A stretch of DNA of 64,000 nt, taken from contig CAWIMG010000001.1 of NCBI GenBank assembly GCA_963837105.1, positions 144,892-208,891 of the forward strand, in the 5' to 3' direction. Source of the stretch: UBA9676 sp963837105. GTDB lineage: Bacteria; Actinomycetota; Actinomycetes; Streptosporangiales; Streptosporangiaceae. The position numbers were made by a program, and so were the translations under genes. The notes under the pieces are model-generated. The model saw only the letters and a program-made list of their open reading frames with translations. It had not been told where the DNA came from and searched no databases. This document shows, piece after piece, positions 54,880 to 62,308 of the stretch; the stretch's first letter is position 1; each line of letters opens with the position of its first letter.

Positions 54880-56022
54880 ATGATGACGCGCGATGAGGCG
54901 CAGCTACGCGGCCAGCCCCGGTCAACTCCGCTGCGTGAGGTGCACGAACGTCTCGGTGCCTCGATGACGGACTTCGCGGGCTGGCTGATGCCGCTCCGCT
55001 ACCGCAGCGAGACCGCCGAGCACCGGGCGGTCCGCGAGGCGGCCGGCCTGTTCGACTTGTCGCACATGGGCGAGATCGCGGTGACCGGGCCAGGCGCCGC
55101 CGCCGCGCTCGACTACGCGCTGACCGGCCAGCCGTCCACGCTCGCGCCCGGGCGCGCCCGGTACACCATGATCTGCGCGCCGGACGGCGGCATCCTGGAC
55201 GATCTCATCGTGTACCGGCTGGCCGGCACCGAGTTCATGGTGGTGGCCAACGCGGCCAACACCGCCGTGGTGCTGGCCGCGCTGACCGAGCGGGCCGGCG
55301 GCCACGACGCCCGGGTGCGGGACCAGACCAGTGACCGGGCGCTGATCGCCATCCAGGGCCCGCACGCCAGCCGGATCCTGGCGCCGCTCACCGATGTCCC
55401 ACTGGATGGCCTGCGCTACTACGCCAGCCAGCGGGCCGTGGTGGCCGGCCACCCGGTCCTGCTGGCCCGGACCGGCTACACCGGTGAAGACGGTTACGAG
55501 CTGTTCACCAGCCCGGCCGACGCGGAGCCGGTGTGGCTGGCGCTGACCGCCGCGGGCGAGGCGGACGGCCTGGTGCCGGCCGGGCTGGCCGCCCGTGACA
55601 CACTCCGGCTGGAAGCTGGCATGCCGCTGTACGGCAACGAACTGACCGCGCAGCTGACCCCGTTCGAAGCTGGCCTGGGCCGGGTGGTGGCGTTCGGCAA
55701 GCCGGAGGACTTCGTCGGCCGGGCGGCACTGGCCGAGCGGGCGGAGGCCGGCCCGGCCCAGGTCCTGGCCGGGCTGACCATCGGCTCGCGCCGCGTCCCC
55801 CGGCACGGCTACCCGGTGCTGTGGGACGGCCGGGCGGCCGGGACAGTCACCAGTGGCGCCCCCTCGCCCACCCTGGGCGTGCCCATCGCCATGGCCTACC
55901 TGGACCCGGCGGTGGCGCAGCAGGCGGAAGCGGACCCGGGCGGCCCGCTGGCCGTCGACATCCGTGGCACCGCCGAGCCCGCCCAGCTCGTCAGCCTGCC
56001 CTTCTACCACCGTCCCCGCTGA
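54880..56022 (+). CDS. gcvT: GcvT, aminomethyltransferase of the glycine cleavage system
   Basis: 380 aa T-protein. Features: HERLGASMTDFAGWLMPLRY near the start, FDLSHMGEIAVTGPGA (about 52-67, folate side), ARTGYTGEDGYELF (about 195-208) and LRLEAGMPLYGNEL with the C-terminal GYPVLWDG. Transfers the methylene group of aminomethyl-lipoyl H-protein to tetrahydrofolate and releases ammonia. GGAG lies upstream of the double ATG. gcvH follows after 81 bp, so the two make an operon; gcvP is not in the window. Confidence 0.95.
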   Translation: MMTRDEAQLRGQPRSTPLREVHERLGASMTDFAGWLMPLRYRSETAEHRAVREAAGLFDLSHMGEIAVTGPGAAAALDYALTGQPSTLAPGRARYTMICAPDGGILDDLIVYRLAGTEFMVVANAANTAVVLAALTERAGGHDARVRDQTSDRALIAIQGPHASRILAPLTDVPLDGLRYYASQRAVVAGHPVLLARTGYTGEDGYELFTSPADAEPVWLALTAAGEADGLVPAGLAARDTLRLEAGMPLYGNELTAQLTPFEAGLGRVVAFGKPEDFVGRAALAERAEAGPAQVLAGLTIGSRRVPRHGYPVLWDGRAAGTVTSGAPSPTLGVPIAMAYLDPAVAQQAEADPGGPLAVDIRGTAEPAQLVSLPFYHRPR

Positions 56023-56103
56023 GACCTGCCGGATCCGCCGAGCCGCCGGACCCTCGCCTCCCACGGACCCCGCCGCACGACTGACGCACAGGAGAGATCG
56101 ATC

Positions 56104-56496
56104 ATGACGAATCCGGCCGAACTGCGCTACACCGCAGAACACGAGTGGGTGTCGGTGGACGGCACGATGGCCTCGGTCGGCATCACCGACTACGCACAGC
56201 GCGCGCTCGGTGATGTCGTCTACGTCTCGGTCCCGGCGCCGGGCACCCGGGTCACCGCGGGTGAGCCATGCGGCGAGGTCGAGTCGACCAAGTCGGTCAG
56301 TGATGTCTACTCGCCCGTCACCGGCGAGGTCGCCGAGGTGAACAGCGACGTCGATGAGGACCCGGGCCTGGTCAACTCCGATCCGTACGGGGCCGGCTGG
56401 CTGATGAAGATCCAGCTGGACACGGACGAGGGTGAGCCGACCGGGCTGCTGACCGCCGACGAGTATGCCGAGCTGACCGCCGAGCAGGACGACTAA
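56104..56496 (+). CDS. gcvH: GcvH, lipoyl-carrying H-protein of the glycine cleavage system
   Basis: 130 aa. Biotinyl/lipoyl hairpin with the modified lysine K63 in EVESTKSVSDVYSP; N-terminal RYTAEHEWVSVDG and C-terminal GWLMKIQLDT match the family in length and order. It shuttles the aminomethyl and methyl groups between GcvP, GcvT and GcvL. A GGAGAG ribosome site lies just before the ATG at 56104. Convergent with the DUF3618 gene. Confidence 0.96.
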   Translation: MTNPAELRYTAEHEWVSVDGTMASVGITDYAQRALGDVVYVSVPAPGTRVTAGEPCGEVESTKSVSDVYSPVTGEVAEVNSDVDEDPGLVNSDPYGAGWLMKIQLDTDEGEPTGLLTADEYAELTAEQDD

Positions 56497-56518
56497 CTGC
56501 GCCCTGGCTGGCGCCGGG

Positions 56519-56770
56519 TTACCTGCGGCGGCGCCAGAGCACGAAGGCGGCCAGCGCGACAGCGGCCAGCGCCACCCCGGCGGCCACCTGAACGTCGGGG
56601 CGGGTGGCCTGCTCGCGCAGGCGGGCCATGCTGCGGCGGGCGATGCCGGACGGGCTGACCCGCTCGGTGAGTTCGTCAATGGTGCGCGCCAGGTTCTCCC
56701 GGGTCTGCTCGATCTCCTTGACCAGCGTGTCCGGGTCCTGCAGCGCGACCTCACCGTCCGCCTGCGACAT
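56519..56770 (-). CDS. DUF3618 small membrane protein
   Basis: 83 aa. The family motif is DPDTLVKEIEQTRENLARTIDELTERVSP (about 12-40), helical and acidic/basic; a single C-terminal helix (about 62-78, VAAGVALAAVALAAFVLW) ends in RRRR. Common in actinobacteria; function unknown, presumed inner-membrane anchored with a cytoplasmic coiled coil. Confidence 0.88.
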   Translation of the reverse strand: MSQADGEVALQDPDTLVKEIEQTRENLARTIDELTERVSPSGIARRSMARLREQATRPDVQVAAGVALAAVALAAFVLWRRRR

Positions 56771-56898
56771 GGCCAGCGTCCCTTCCGTCCGGATCCCTGG
56801 CGTTCAGTGTCCCAGGCCCGGCGATGATCCGCATCCCGGGTAGGGCATGAACCTGCCAGCCCGCCGCGCCGCCCCGGCCCGCCCACCTGCCCGGCACA

Positions 56899-56904
56899 TA
56901 AGAT
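56899..56904 (+). promoter_or_regulatory. -10 box (TAAGAT) for a probable leaderless HAD mRNA
   Basis: TAAGAT ends 7 nt before the ATG at 56912; no ribosome binding site. Confidence 0.45.
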
Positions 56905-56911
56905 TCCAGTC

Positions 56912-57595
56912 ATGGCGGTGCGGGCGGTGATCTTCGACTGGGGTGGCACGCTCACTCCCTGGCACCAGGTCGACTACGACGAACTCTGGCGCCAGGCCTG
57001 TGCGGCGCACTTCCCGGGCGATCAGGTGGCCGGGATCGCGGCCGCCATCTGTGCCGCCGAGCAGGGGCTGTGGCAGGCGGCCCGGGATTCTGGCCAGAGC
57101 GCGACCCTGGACCATGTCTTCGCGCAGGCCGGGGTGACCGCCAGCGAGGGCCTGCTGGCCAGCTACTTCGCGGTCTGGGACCCGCATACCTACACCGATC
57201 CCGAGGTCGCCCCGCTGCTGCGGGACCTGCGGGAACGAGGCATCCGGATCGGCGTGCTGTCCAACACGATGTGGCCGCGCACCGCGCACGAGCGGGTGTT
57301 CCAGCGCGACGAGGTGCTCAGCCTGATCGATGGTGCTGTCTACAGCAGCGAGATCCCATGGGTGAAGCCGCATCAGGAGGCGTTCCGCGCGGCCATGGCC
57401 GCCATCGGCATGACCGACCCACGGGAGTGCGTCTACGTCGGCGACCGGCCCTACGACGACGTGCACGGGGCCAAGAGCCTGGGCATGCGGGCGGTGCTGG
57501 TGCCGAACAGCGACGTCCCGCCCTTCGACGCGGCGGTCCCGGACGCGATCATCAGCCGCCTCAGTGAGCTGACCCGGTACCTCGATGCGTGGTGA
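56912..57595 (+). CDS. HAD-superfamily hydrolase with altered motif I
   Basis: 227 aa. HAD fold: motif I FDWGGTL (D10), motif II VLSNTMW, motif III Lys in EIPWVKPHQEAF, motif IV VGDRPYDDVHGAK. In motif I the usual second Asp (DxD) is Gly, which removes the general acid found in typical phosphatases, so the substrate may be unlike that of standard sugar or nucleotide phosphatases. Leaderless start likely. The peptide deformylase-like gene begins 29 bp later (or overlaps by GTGA). Confidence 0.88.
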   Translation: MAVRAVIFDWGGTLTPWHQVDYDELWRQACAAHFPGDQVAGIAAAICAAEQGLWQAARDSGQSATLDHVFAQAGVTASEGLLASYFAVWDPHTYTDPEVAPLLRDLRERGIRIGVLSNTMWPRTAHERVFQRDEVLSLIDGAVYSSEIPWVKPHQEAFRAAMAAIGMTDPRECVYVGDRPYDDVHGAKSLGMRAVLVPNSDVPPFDAAVPDAIISRLSELTRYLDAW

Positions 57596-57624
57596 CCGCA
57601 GGCCGCCCGGGACGGGCGGCCGCG

Positions 57625-58107
57625 ATGACCGTGCGGCCGCTGCGGCTGCTCGGCGACCCGTTGCTGCGGACCCCGTCCGAACCGGTGACCAGGTTCGACG
57701 AGGCACTGTCCCACCTGGTCACCGACCTGCTGGAAACGGTCCAGGTGCCGGGCCGGGCCGGGCTCGCGGCCAGCCAGATCGGCTCCAGCCTGGCCGTGTT
57801 CGCCTACAACGTGGACGGCCAGCTGGGTTATGTGATCAATCCGCGGGTCACCGCGGTGGACGGCCGCCAGGAAGGGCTGGAGGCATGCCTGTCCATTCCG
57901 GGTGTCAGCGCCAGCCGGGAACGGCCGGCCACGGTGACCGTGACCGGTACCGATCTGCGCCAGCAGCCGGTCACCATCACCGGGACCGGTGAACTGGCAC
58001 GCTGCCTCCAGCACGAGACCGACCACCTGCGCGGTGAGCTGTACATCGACCGGCTCGGCCGGGAGGAACGGCGCGCCGTCATGCGCCAGCTCTGGCCGGT
58101 GCGTTAG
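57625..58107 (+). CDS. def: Peptide deformylase-like protein (divergent)
   Basis: 160 aa from the ATG at 57625, giving the family start TVRPLRLLGDPLLRTP; a GTG at 57592 overlapping the HAD stop would add 11 residues. Metal site present: C89 in EACLSIPG, H130, E131 and H134 in QHETDH. Motif I is GRAGLAASQ (normally GxGxAAxQ) and motif II has Ala in place of Gly (EACLS for EGCLS). So it keeps the ligands but is unlike housekeeping deformylases; it may be a specialised or secondary copy. Convergent, overlapping the YbaK-like gene by 4 bp. Confidence 0.85.
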   Translation: MTVRPLRLLGDPLLRTPSEPVTRFDEALSHLVTDLLETVQVPGRAGLAASQIGSSLAVFAYNVDGQLGYVINPRVTAVDGRQEGLEACLSIPGVSASRERPATVTVTGTDLRQQPVTITGTGELARCLQHETDHLRGELYIDRLGREERRAVMRQLWPVR

Positions 58108-58598
58108 CGATCCGGGCCCGCGGCCGCCGCGATCGGCGCGACGACCGCGTCCGCCGCCCGGACCAGGTCGGCGGGTGCCAGTTCCAGTTCCAGCCCCCGG
58201 CGGCCGCCGCTGCAGTACACGGTTGGGAAGCCGAGGGCGGAGGAGTCGACCACCACCGGCAGGCGCCTGCGCTGGCCCAGCGGCGAGATGCCGCCCGCCA
58301 CATAGCCGGTCGCCCGCTCGGCCGCCGCGACCGCGGCCATGACCGCCCGCTTGCCACCTACCGCGGCGGCCAGCGCCTTGAGGTCCAGCTGCCCGGCTAC
58401 CGGCACCACACCGACCGCGAGCGCGCCGTCCACCTCGGCGACCAGCGTCTTGAAGACCCGTTCCGGTGCCACCCCCAGCGCGTCGCTCGCCTCCAGGCCG
58501 AAGCTGGGATGCCGCGGATCATGGTGGTAGCGGTGCACCGAATGGGCGATGCCCAGTCTGGCCAGCAGCGCCGTGGCCGGCGTTCCCCCGCCCGCCAT
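58104..58598 (-). CDS. ybaK: YbaK/EbsC-type aminoacyl-tRNA deacylase
   Basis: 164 aa. INS-like editing domain: start ATALLARLGIAHSVHRY, VFKTLVAEVDGALAVGVVPVAGQLDLKALA with the conserved Lys (VFKTL), and GGISPLGQRRRLPVVVDSSAL. Removes mischarged Cys from tRNA-Pro in the family's known members. Length is normal. The stop codon overlaps the last codon and stop of the deformylase-like gene on the other strand (TTAG). Confidence 0.9.
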   Translation of the reverse strand: MAGGGTPATALLARLGIAHSVHRYHHDPRHPSFGLEASDALGVAPERVFKTLVAEVDGALAVGVVPVAGQLDLKALAAAVGGKRAVMAAVAAAERATGYVAGGISPLGQRRRLPVVVDSSALGFPTVYCSGGRRGLELELAPADLVRAADAVVAPIAAAAGPDR

Positions 58599-58761
58599 CA
58601 GGTCGGCGCGGGCGGCCGGGTGCTGGCGGTCATGCGGATCATCGCGGCTCCCTGGGCGTTGTCAGCGCGCCCATCATCGCGCAGCAGCGCCCGGCCCGGC
58701 GGGCCGGGCGCGTGGGCAAGACGGCCCGGCCGTGGCGGACGGCCCGCGCCGGTGGGTCCGG

Positions 58762-58767
58762 TAGCGT
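58762..58767 (+). promoter_or_regulatory. -10 box (TAGCGT) for a probable leaderless PIG-L mRNA
   Basis: TAGCGT ends 7 nt before the ATG at 58775. A GGGGG lies directly before the ATG, too close to serve as a normal ribosome site. Confidence 0.4.
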
Positions 58768-58774
58768 CGGGGGC

Positions 58775-59569
58775 ATGGCCACCCTGGTGTCGTTTCACGC
58801 CCATCCCGACGACGAGTGCATCGCCTGCGGCGGGGTCATCCGCCGGGCGGCCACCGAAGGCCACCGGGTCGTGCTGGTGGTCGCCACCCGGGGCGAGCAC
58901 GGGGAGGTGGCCGAGGGCTTCCTGGCCGACGGCGAGGAACTCTGGCAGCGCCGGGTGGAGGAGACCCACGCCTCGGCGGCCATCCTCGGCGCGCAGCGGG
59001 TCGAGTTCCTCGGCTACACCGACTCCGGGATGATGGGCACCCCGGCCAACGACGCCCCCGGCTCGTTCTGGTCGGCCCCGCTCGACGAGGCCGCGAAGAA
59101 GCTGGCCGCGATCCTCGATCAGGAGCAGGCGGACGTCCTGACCTGCTACGACGACATCGGCGGCTACGGCCACCCCGACCACATCCAGGTGCACCGGGTC
59201 GGCCTGCGGGCCGCCGAACTGGCTGGCACCCCCCGCGTCTACCAGAACACGATGAACCGCGACCACATGATGCGTGGCATGGCCGCTTTCGCCGAGCAGG
59301 CCGCCGCGGCCGGGGTGGACATCCCGGACCTGGGCGAGGCGGAGGACTGGGGCAAACCGGAGTCGGCGATCACCGCGGCGGTGGACGTCACCCCCTACCT
59401 GGCCGCCAAACGGGCCGCCATGCGTGCCCACGCCAGCCAGATCAGCGAGGCCTCTTTCTTCCTGGCCATGCCCGAAGAAGGCTTCCGGTACGGGTTCGGC
59501 ACCGAGTGGTTCATCCGGGACGGGCAGGGCCCCGGCATCACCGAGACCGACCTGATGGCCGGCTTGTAA
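58775..59569 (+). CDS. PIG-L family zinc deacetylase (mycothiol-type)
   Basis: 264 aa from the ATG at 58775; a longer upstream frame lacks similarity. Zinc motif HAHPDDE (about 8-14) and the second ligand region DDIGGYGHPDHIQVHR (about 127-142), with GEELWQRRVEETHASAAILG between, all typical of MshB/Mca-like LmbE proteins. These deacetylate GlcNAc-inositol in mycothiol biosynthesis or cleave mycothiol S-conjugates; which applies cannot be decided. Mycothiol use is supported by the gene at 52120. Confidence 0.88.
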   Translation: MATLVSFHAHPDDECIACGGVIRRAATEGHRVVLVVATRGEHGEVAEGFLADGEELWQRRVEETHASAAILGAQRVEFLGYTDSGMMGTPANDAPGSFWSAPLDEAAKKLAAILDQEQADVLTCYDDIGGYGHPDHIQVHRVGLRAAELAGTPRVYQNTMNRDHMMRGMAAFAEQAAAAGVDIPDLGEAEDWGKPESAITAAVDVTPYLAAKRAAMRAHASQISEASFFLAMPEEGFRYGFGTEWFIRDGQGPGITETDLMAGL

Positions 59570-59575
59570 CCCGGC

Positions 59576-59595
59576 CCGGGCCAGGCCCAGCCCGG
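59576..59595. terminator. GC hairpin between convergent genes
   Basis: CCGGGC (59576-59581) pairs with GCCCGG (59590-59595) over an 8-nt loop, just after the PIG-L stop and before the convergent oxidoreductase stop. No U-tract. Confidence 0.35.
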
Positions 59596-59600
59596 CCCGG

Positions 59601-60050
59601 TCAGCCCCCGGCCGCCGGCTCCAGCACGAATACCGGGATGAGGCGTGACGTCTTCTGCTGGTACTCGGCATAGGGCGGATATGCCGCGACGGCCCGGTCC
59701 CACCATTGCGCGCGTTCCTCGCCGCTGACCTCGCGGGCGACCATCTCCTGCTTGCGCGGCCCGTCCTGAACTTGCACCCGCGCATGCGCGCGCAGGTTGT
59801 AGTACCAGAACGGATGGGTCGGCGCGCCTCCCTGCGAGGCGACCGCGGCATACCGGCCACCGTGCTCCACCCTCATCACCGGGGTCTTGCGCACCGCACC
59901 GGAGCAGGCCCCCCGGTTGGTGATGATCACCACCGGCAGCCCGGTGTCCCGCAGCGTCGTCCCCTGCGTCCCGCCGGAACTCTCGTACAGTTCGACCTGG
60001 TCCCGGACCCAGGCACGCGTGCTCGGCTCATATTCGCCCTCGACTGGCAT
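59601..60050 (-). CDS. F420-type (DDN-family) nitroreductase-like oxidoreductase
   Basis: 149 aa from the ATG at 60050. The split-barrel DDN/FGD-like fold shows as GLPVVIITNRGACSGAVRKTPVMRVEHGGRYAAVASQGGAPTHPFWYYNLRAH, with the usual KTP and G.P.HP..Y motifs for deazaflavin binding, and WWDRAVAAYPPYAEYQQKTSR near the end. Probably an F420-dependent reductase; substrate unknown. In Streptomyces and mycobacteria this family is large. The start lacks a strong ribosome site. Confidence 0.85.
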   Translation of the reverse strand: MPVEGEYEPSTRAWVRDQVELYESSGGTQGTTLRDTGLPVVIITNRGACSGAVRKTPVMRVEHGGRYAAVASQGGAPTHPFWYYNLRAHARVQVQDGPRKQEMVAREVSGEERAQWWDRAVAAYPPYAEYQQKTSRLIPVFVLEPAAGG

Positions 60051-60105
60051 GCCGCCAGTCAACCACAGGCAGCGGAAGCGAATCCGGCCCGCGGCGGAGG
60101 CCCGG

Positions 60106-60927
60106 TCAGCAGCGCCAGAAGTCGGTAGGCCCACGGCCGCGGGAAAAACCCGCAGCCTCGGCGACAGCCACCGCTTCGGGGAACTTGTCGGCCACCCGGC
60201 CGGGCACGTGCGCGTCGCTGCCAAACGACACCGCGGTCCCGCCCTCCTGCCGCCACCAGCGCAGCAGCGTGACCGGCCAGACCGGGCTGAACGTGTTGAT
60301 CTCCAGCACCCGCCCCGAGCGGGCCAGTGCCCGCAGCACCGCCCGGTACTCCTCCTCGAAGTCGGATTCGGCGAACGCCCCGGCGGTGCCCGGCCACTGC
60401 CGCCGCGGGTAGTCCAGGTGGGCCAGGACCTCGAACACGTCGCTGCCCTCGATCACCTTGACCACCTCGGCCAGATAGCGGCGCATCGCCTCGGCCGGCG
60501 GGAGCAGCCTGAGCAGCCGGGACGAGTTGACCATCCGCCCTTCCCAGGCCAGGGCGTGCAGCGACCCCAGCACCCGGTCGAACCGGCCGGCCGCCAGCAC
60601 CGCCCGCACGCTGCCCGCGAACAGGTGCGGCTCCCCCGCCTCCACCCCGGTCAGGATGCGCAACGACCGGAACCGGTGGCGGCACTCCTCGATGCTGGCC
60701 AGGTACCCATCGACAGCCAGTGGCCGCATCGCATCCCACCAGCCGGGGGTGATCCCGGTGCCGGCGATCGCGTCACCCTCGCCGTAGTCGGCGAAGTCCA
60801 GATGCTCGGTGAAGGCGATGGCAGGCAGCCCCAGGTCGGCCGCCCGCTGGCAGGCGGCCACCATCGACGTGCGCCCGAATGTGTCATAGGACCACTCGGA
60901 GTGAACGTGGTTGTCGGGCGGCAGCAC
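60106..60927 (-). CDS. PHP-domain histidinol-phosphatase-type hydrolase
   Basis: 273 aa from the GTG at 60927. PHP metal motifs: DNHVHSEWS (about 5-13), AFTEHLDFADYG (about 38-49), VEAGEP (about 89-94), VLGSLHALAWEG, ABC-strand FEVLAHLDYPRR and SFGSDAHVPG. Likely a phosphoesterase such as histidinol phosphatase (HisK type). GATACT 6 nt upstream suggests a leaderless mRNA; a longer frame to 60963 is possible. Not beside other his genes, so the exact substrate stays open. Confidence 0.87.
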   Translation of the reverse strand: MLPPDNHVHSEWSYDTFGRTSMVAACQRAADLGLPAIAFTEHLDFADYGEGDAIAGTGITPGWWDAMRPLAVDGYLASIEECRHRFRSLRILTGVEAGEPHLFAGSVRAVLAAGRFDRVLGSLHALAWEGRMVNSSRLLRLLPPAEAMRRYLAEVVKVIEGSDVFEVLAHLDYPRRQWPGTAGAFAESDFEEEYRAVLRALARSGRVLEINTFSPVWPVTLLRWWRQEGGTAVSFGSDAHVPGRVADKFPEAVAVAEAAGFSRGRGPTDFWRC

Positions 60928-60933
60928 GCGGCG

Positions 60934-60939
60934 AGTATC
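60934..60939 (-). promoter_or_regulatory. -10 box (GATACT) for a probable leaderless PHP mRNA
   Basis: GATACT on the minus strand, 6 nt before the GTG at 60927, with no ribosome site. Confidence 0.45.
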
Positions 60940-61106
60940 CCAGCCCACCCGCTGCCCACCCACGGCGGCCCAGCGTGATCAGCGCGGCTTTCCGGCTGGG
61001 TGCGGCCAGGTGGGGCTACCGTGTTACAACCCGAATCCGCTCATCGCTGATGGCCTGGAGATCCCGATCATGGTAGCTGGCTGCCCTTCCGGCGTGGGAC
61101 CGCACA

Positions 61107-62207
61107 ATGTCTGAGCTGGTGACAGCCGATGACCTGCTCTTCACCTGGGCCCGGGCCAGGTGGCTGGAGGCCCCCCAGGCGGTCGCGGCCCAGTTGCTGG
61201 ACGCGGCGGCCCACCCGGATCGCCTGGACGGTGTCAGCGCCGTGGAGGTGCTGGTGCGCGCAGCGGATGTGCTGCAGGAATCCGGCCTTCCTGAGCAGTC
61301 CATCCCCATCCTGCGCAGTGCCGTCGCCGACGCCGATCCCGGTGCGGACTGCGGTGGGCGCCGGTCGCTGGCCACCGCGCTCGCCGAGTGCGGCGATCCG
61401 GCCGAGGCCGAATCCCTGGCGATGGAGGACGCCGAGGCCGATCCGCCCGGCGTGACCACGCGGATCTTTGTCGCCCGGGGGCTGATCCGCGGCGGTCAGT
61501 ACGAGCGGGCGCAGCGCATGGCCAACGACGCCGTATCGGCGGCCAGATCCTGCGACAAGCGCGGGATCTTCAAAACGCTGGAAATCGATCGCGCCACCAG
61601 CGGGCGCGAGCAGGTCTACCGGGAGGTGCGGCACGCTACCGGCGATGGTGCCCCGGCCAGTGGCGCCCCGGCCGGCGGCGCCCCGGCCGGCGGCGCCCCG
61701 GCCGATGGTGCCCCGGCCAGTGGCGCCCCGGCCGACCCGGGGCGCGGCCTCCTGTCCCGCCCGGAGCGCCAGTATGACGAGCCGCCGTGGCCCGCGGTGA
61801 CCAATGGCCGGCTGCTGTGGTGGCCACCGGCCGAATACCGCCGGGTGATCCACCAGGTGCCCGGGCTCGCGGCCATCCTGGGCAGTCCCTGGCCCGGCCA
61901 CGCGGCGGGCGTCGAGGCCGCGCTCCGCTCGGCCACGCAGGTGTCGCCCGGCCGGATCTGGCTGGCCGCGGGCGACTTCGGGGAGTTCGCCCGCTTCGTG
62001 ACCGGGCAGGCCGCCGATCCCCGCGCCGCGGCGACGATGACCGCCTACACGGCGCTCACCTTCCGGCAAGCCACTGACCGCCGGATCGGCGGCGCATCGA
62101 CGGCATCGGCGCTGCGCAAGCCGGTCAGATGGCCGCCGCGGCGGCGCCAGCCGTGCTGGTGCGGATCAGGGCGCGAGTACCAGCAATGCCACGGCGCCGA
62201 CGCATGA
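61107..62207 (+). CDS. TPR-like protein with SEC-C zinc motif and (GAPAx)n linker
   Basis: 366 aa. Residues 1-170 look like tandem helical repeats (LLDAAAHP, AVEVLVRAADVLQESGLPEQ, SLATALAECGDPAEAESLAMEDA, GGQYERAQRMANDAVSAA), then a six-unit GAPA-type repeat (about 180-210), a mixed domain (about 225-335) and a C-terminal SEC-C motif PCWCGSGREYQQCHG (CxC...CH), as in SecA tails and related proteins that bind zinc and partner proteins. Function unknown; possible protein-quality or secretion accessory. Ends 12 bp before the tRNA. Confidence 0.8.
   Translation: MSELVTADDLLFTWARARWLEAPQAVAAQLLDAAAHPDRLDGVSAVEVLVRAADVLQESGLPEQSIPILRSAVADADPGADCGGRRSLATALAECGDPAEAESLAMEDAEADPPGVTTRIFVARGLIRGGQYERAQRMANDAVSAARSCDKRGIFKTLEIDRATSGREQVYREVRHATGDGAPASGAPAGGAPAGGAPADGAPASGAPADPGRGLLSRPERQYDEPPWPAVTNGRLLWWPPAEYRRVIHQVPGLAAILGSPWPGHAAGVEAALRSATQVSPGRIWLAAGDFGEFARFVTGQAADPRAAATMTAYTALTFRQATDRRIGGASTASALRKPVRWPPRRRQPCWCGSGREYQQCHGADA
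61647..61736. repeat. Six tandem 15-bp repeats inside the SEC-C gene
   Basis: Six exact-length 15-bp units from 61647 (core GGCGCCCCGGCC plus a variable triplet), coding for GAPAS, GAPAG, GAPAG, GAPAD, GAPAS, GAPAD. Units 1-2 and 5-6 are nearly identical, showing a 60-bp higher-order period. Number of units may vary between strains. Confidence 0.9.
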
Positions 62208-62218
62208 TCATCAGAGGG

Positions 62219-62293
62219 TGGGGCCGGTGGGACTCGAACCCACACTGTCAGGCACCTAAAGCCTGCGCCTCATGCCAATTGGGCTACGGCCCC
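62219..62293 (-). tRNA. tRNA with anticodon UAG (Leu codon CUA), short variable loop
   Basis: 75 nt. Acceptor GGGGCCG (62293-62287) pairs with CGGCCCC (62226-62220), discriminator A at 62219, no encoded CCA. D stem GCC/GGC, anticodon stem CAGGC/GCCTG with loop TTTAGGT (anticodon TAG), variable region ACAGT (5 nt), T stem GTGGG/CCCAC with loop TTCGAGT. The anticodon reads Leu (CUA), but bacterial tRNA-Leu normally has a long variable arm. Confidence 0.85.
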
Positions 62294-62308
62294 TGAAGCG
62301 TCCGCCGG

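Noticed and set aside
61647..61736. CRISPR-like array
   Set aside because: The units are contiguous 15-bp coding repeats without spacers and keep the frame; it is a protein linker repeat.
62219..62293. tRNA as an integration site of a mobile element
   Set aside because: No integrase, direct repeat of the tRNA 3' end or foreign genes are seen on either side; bcp-rdgB-rph follow in normal order.
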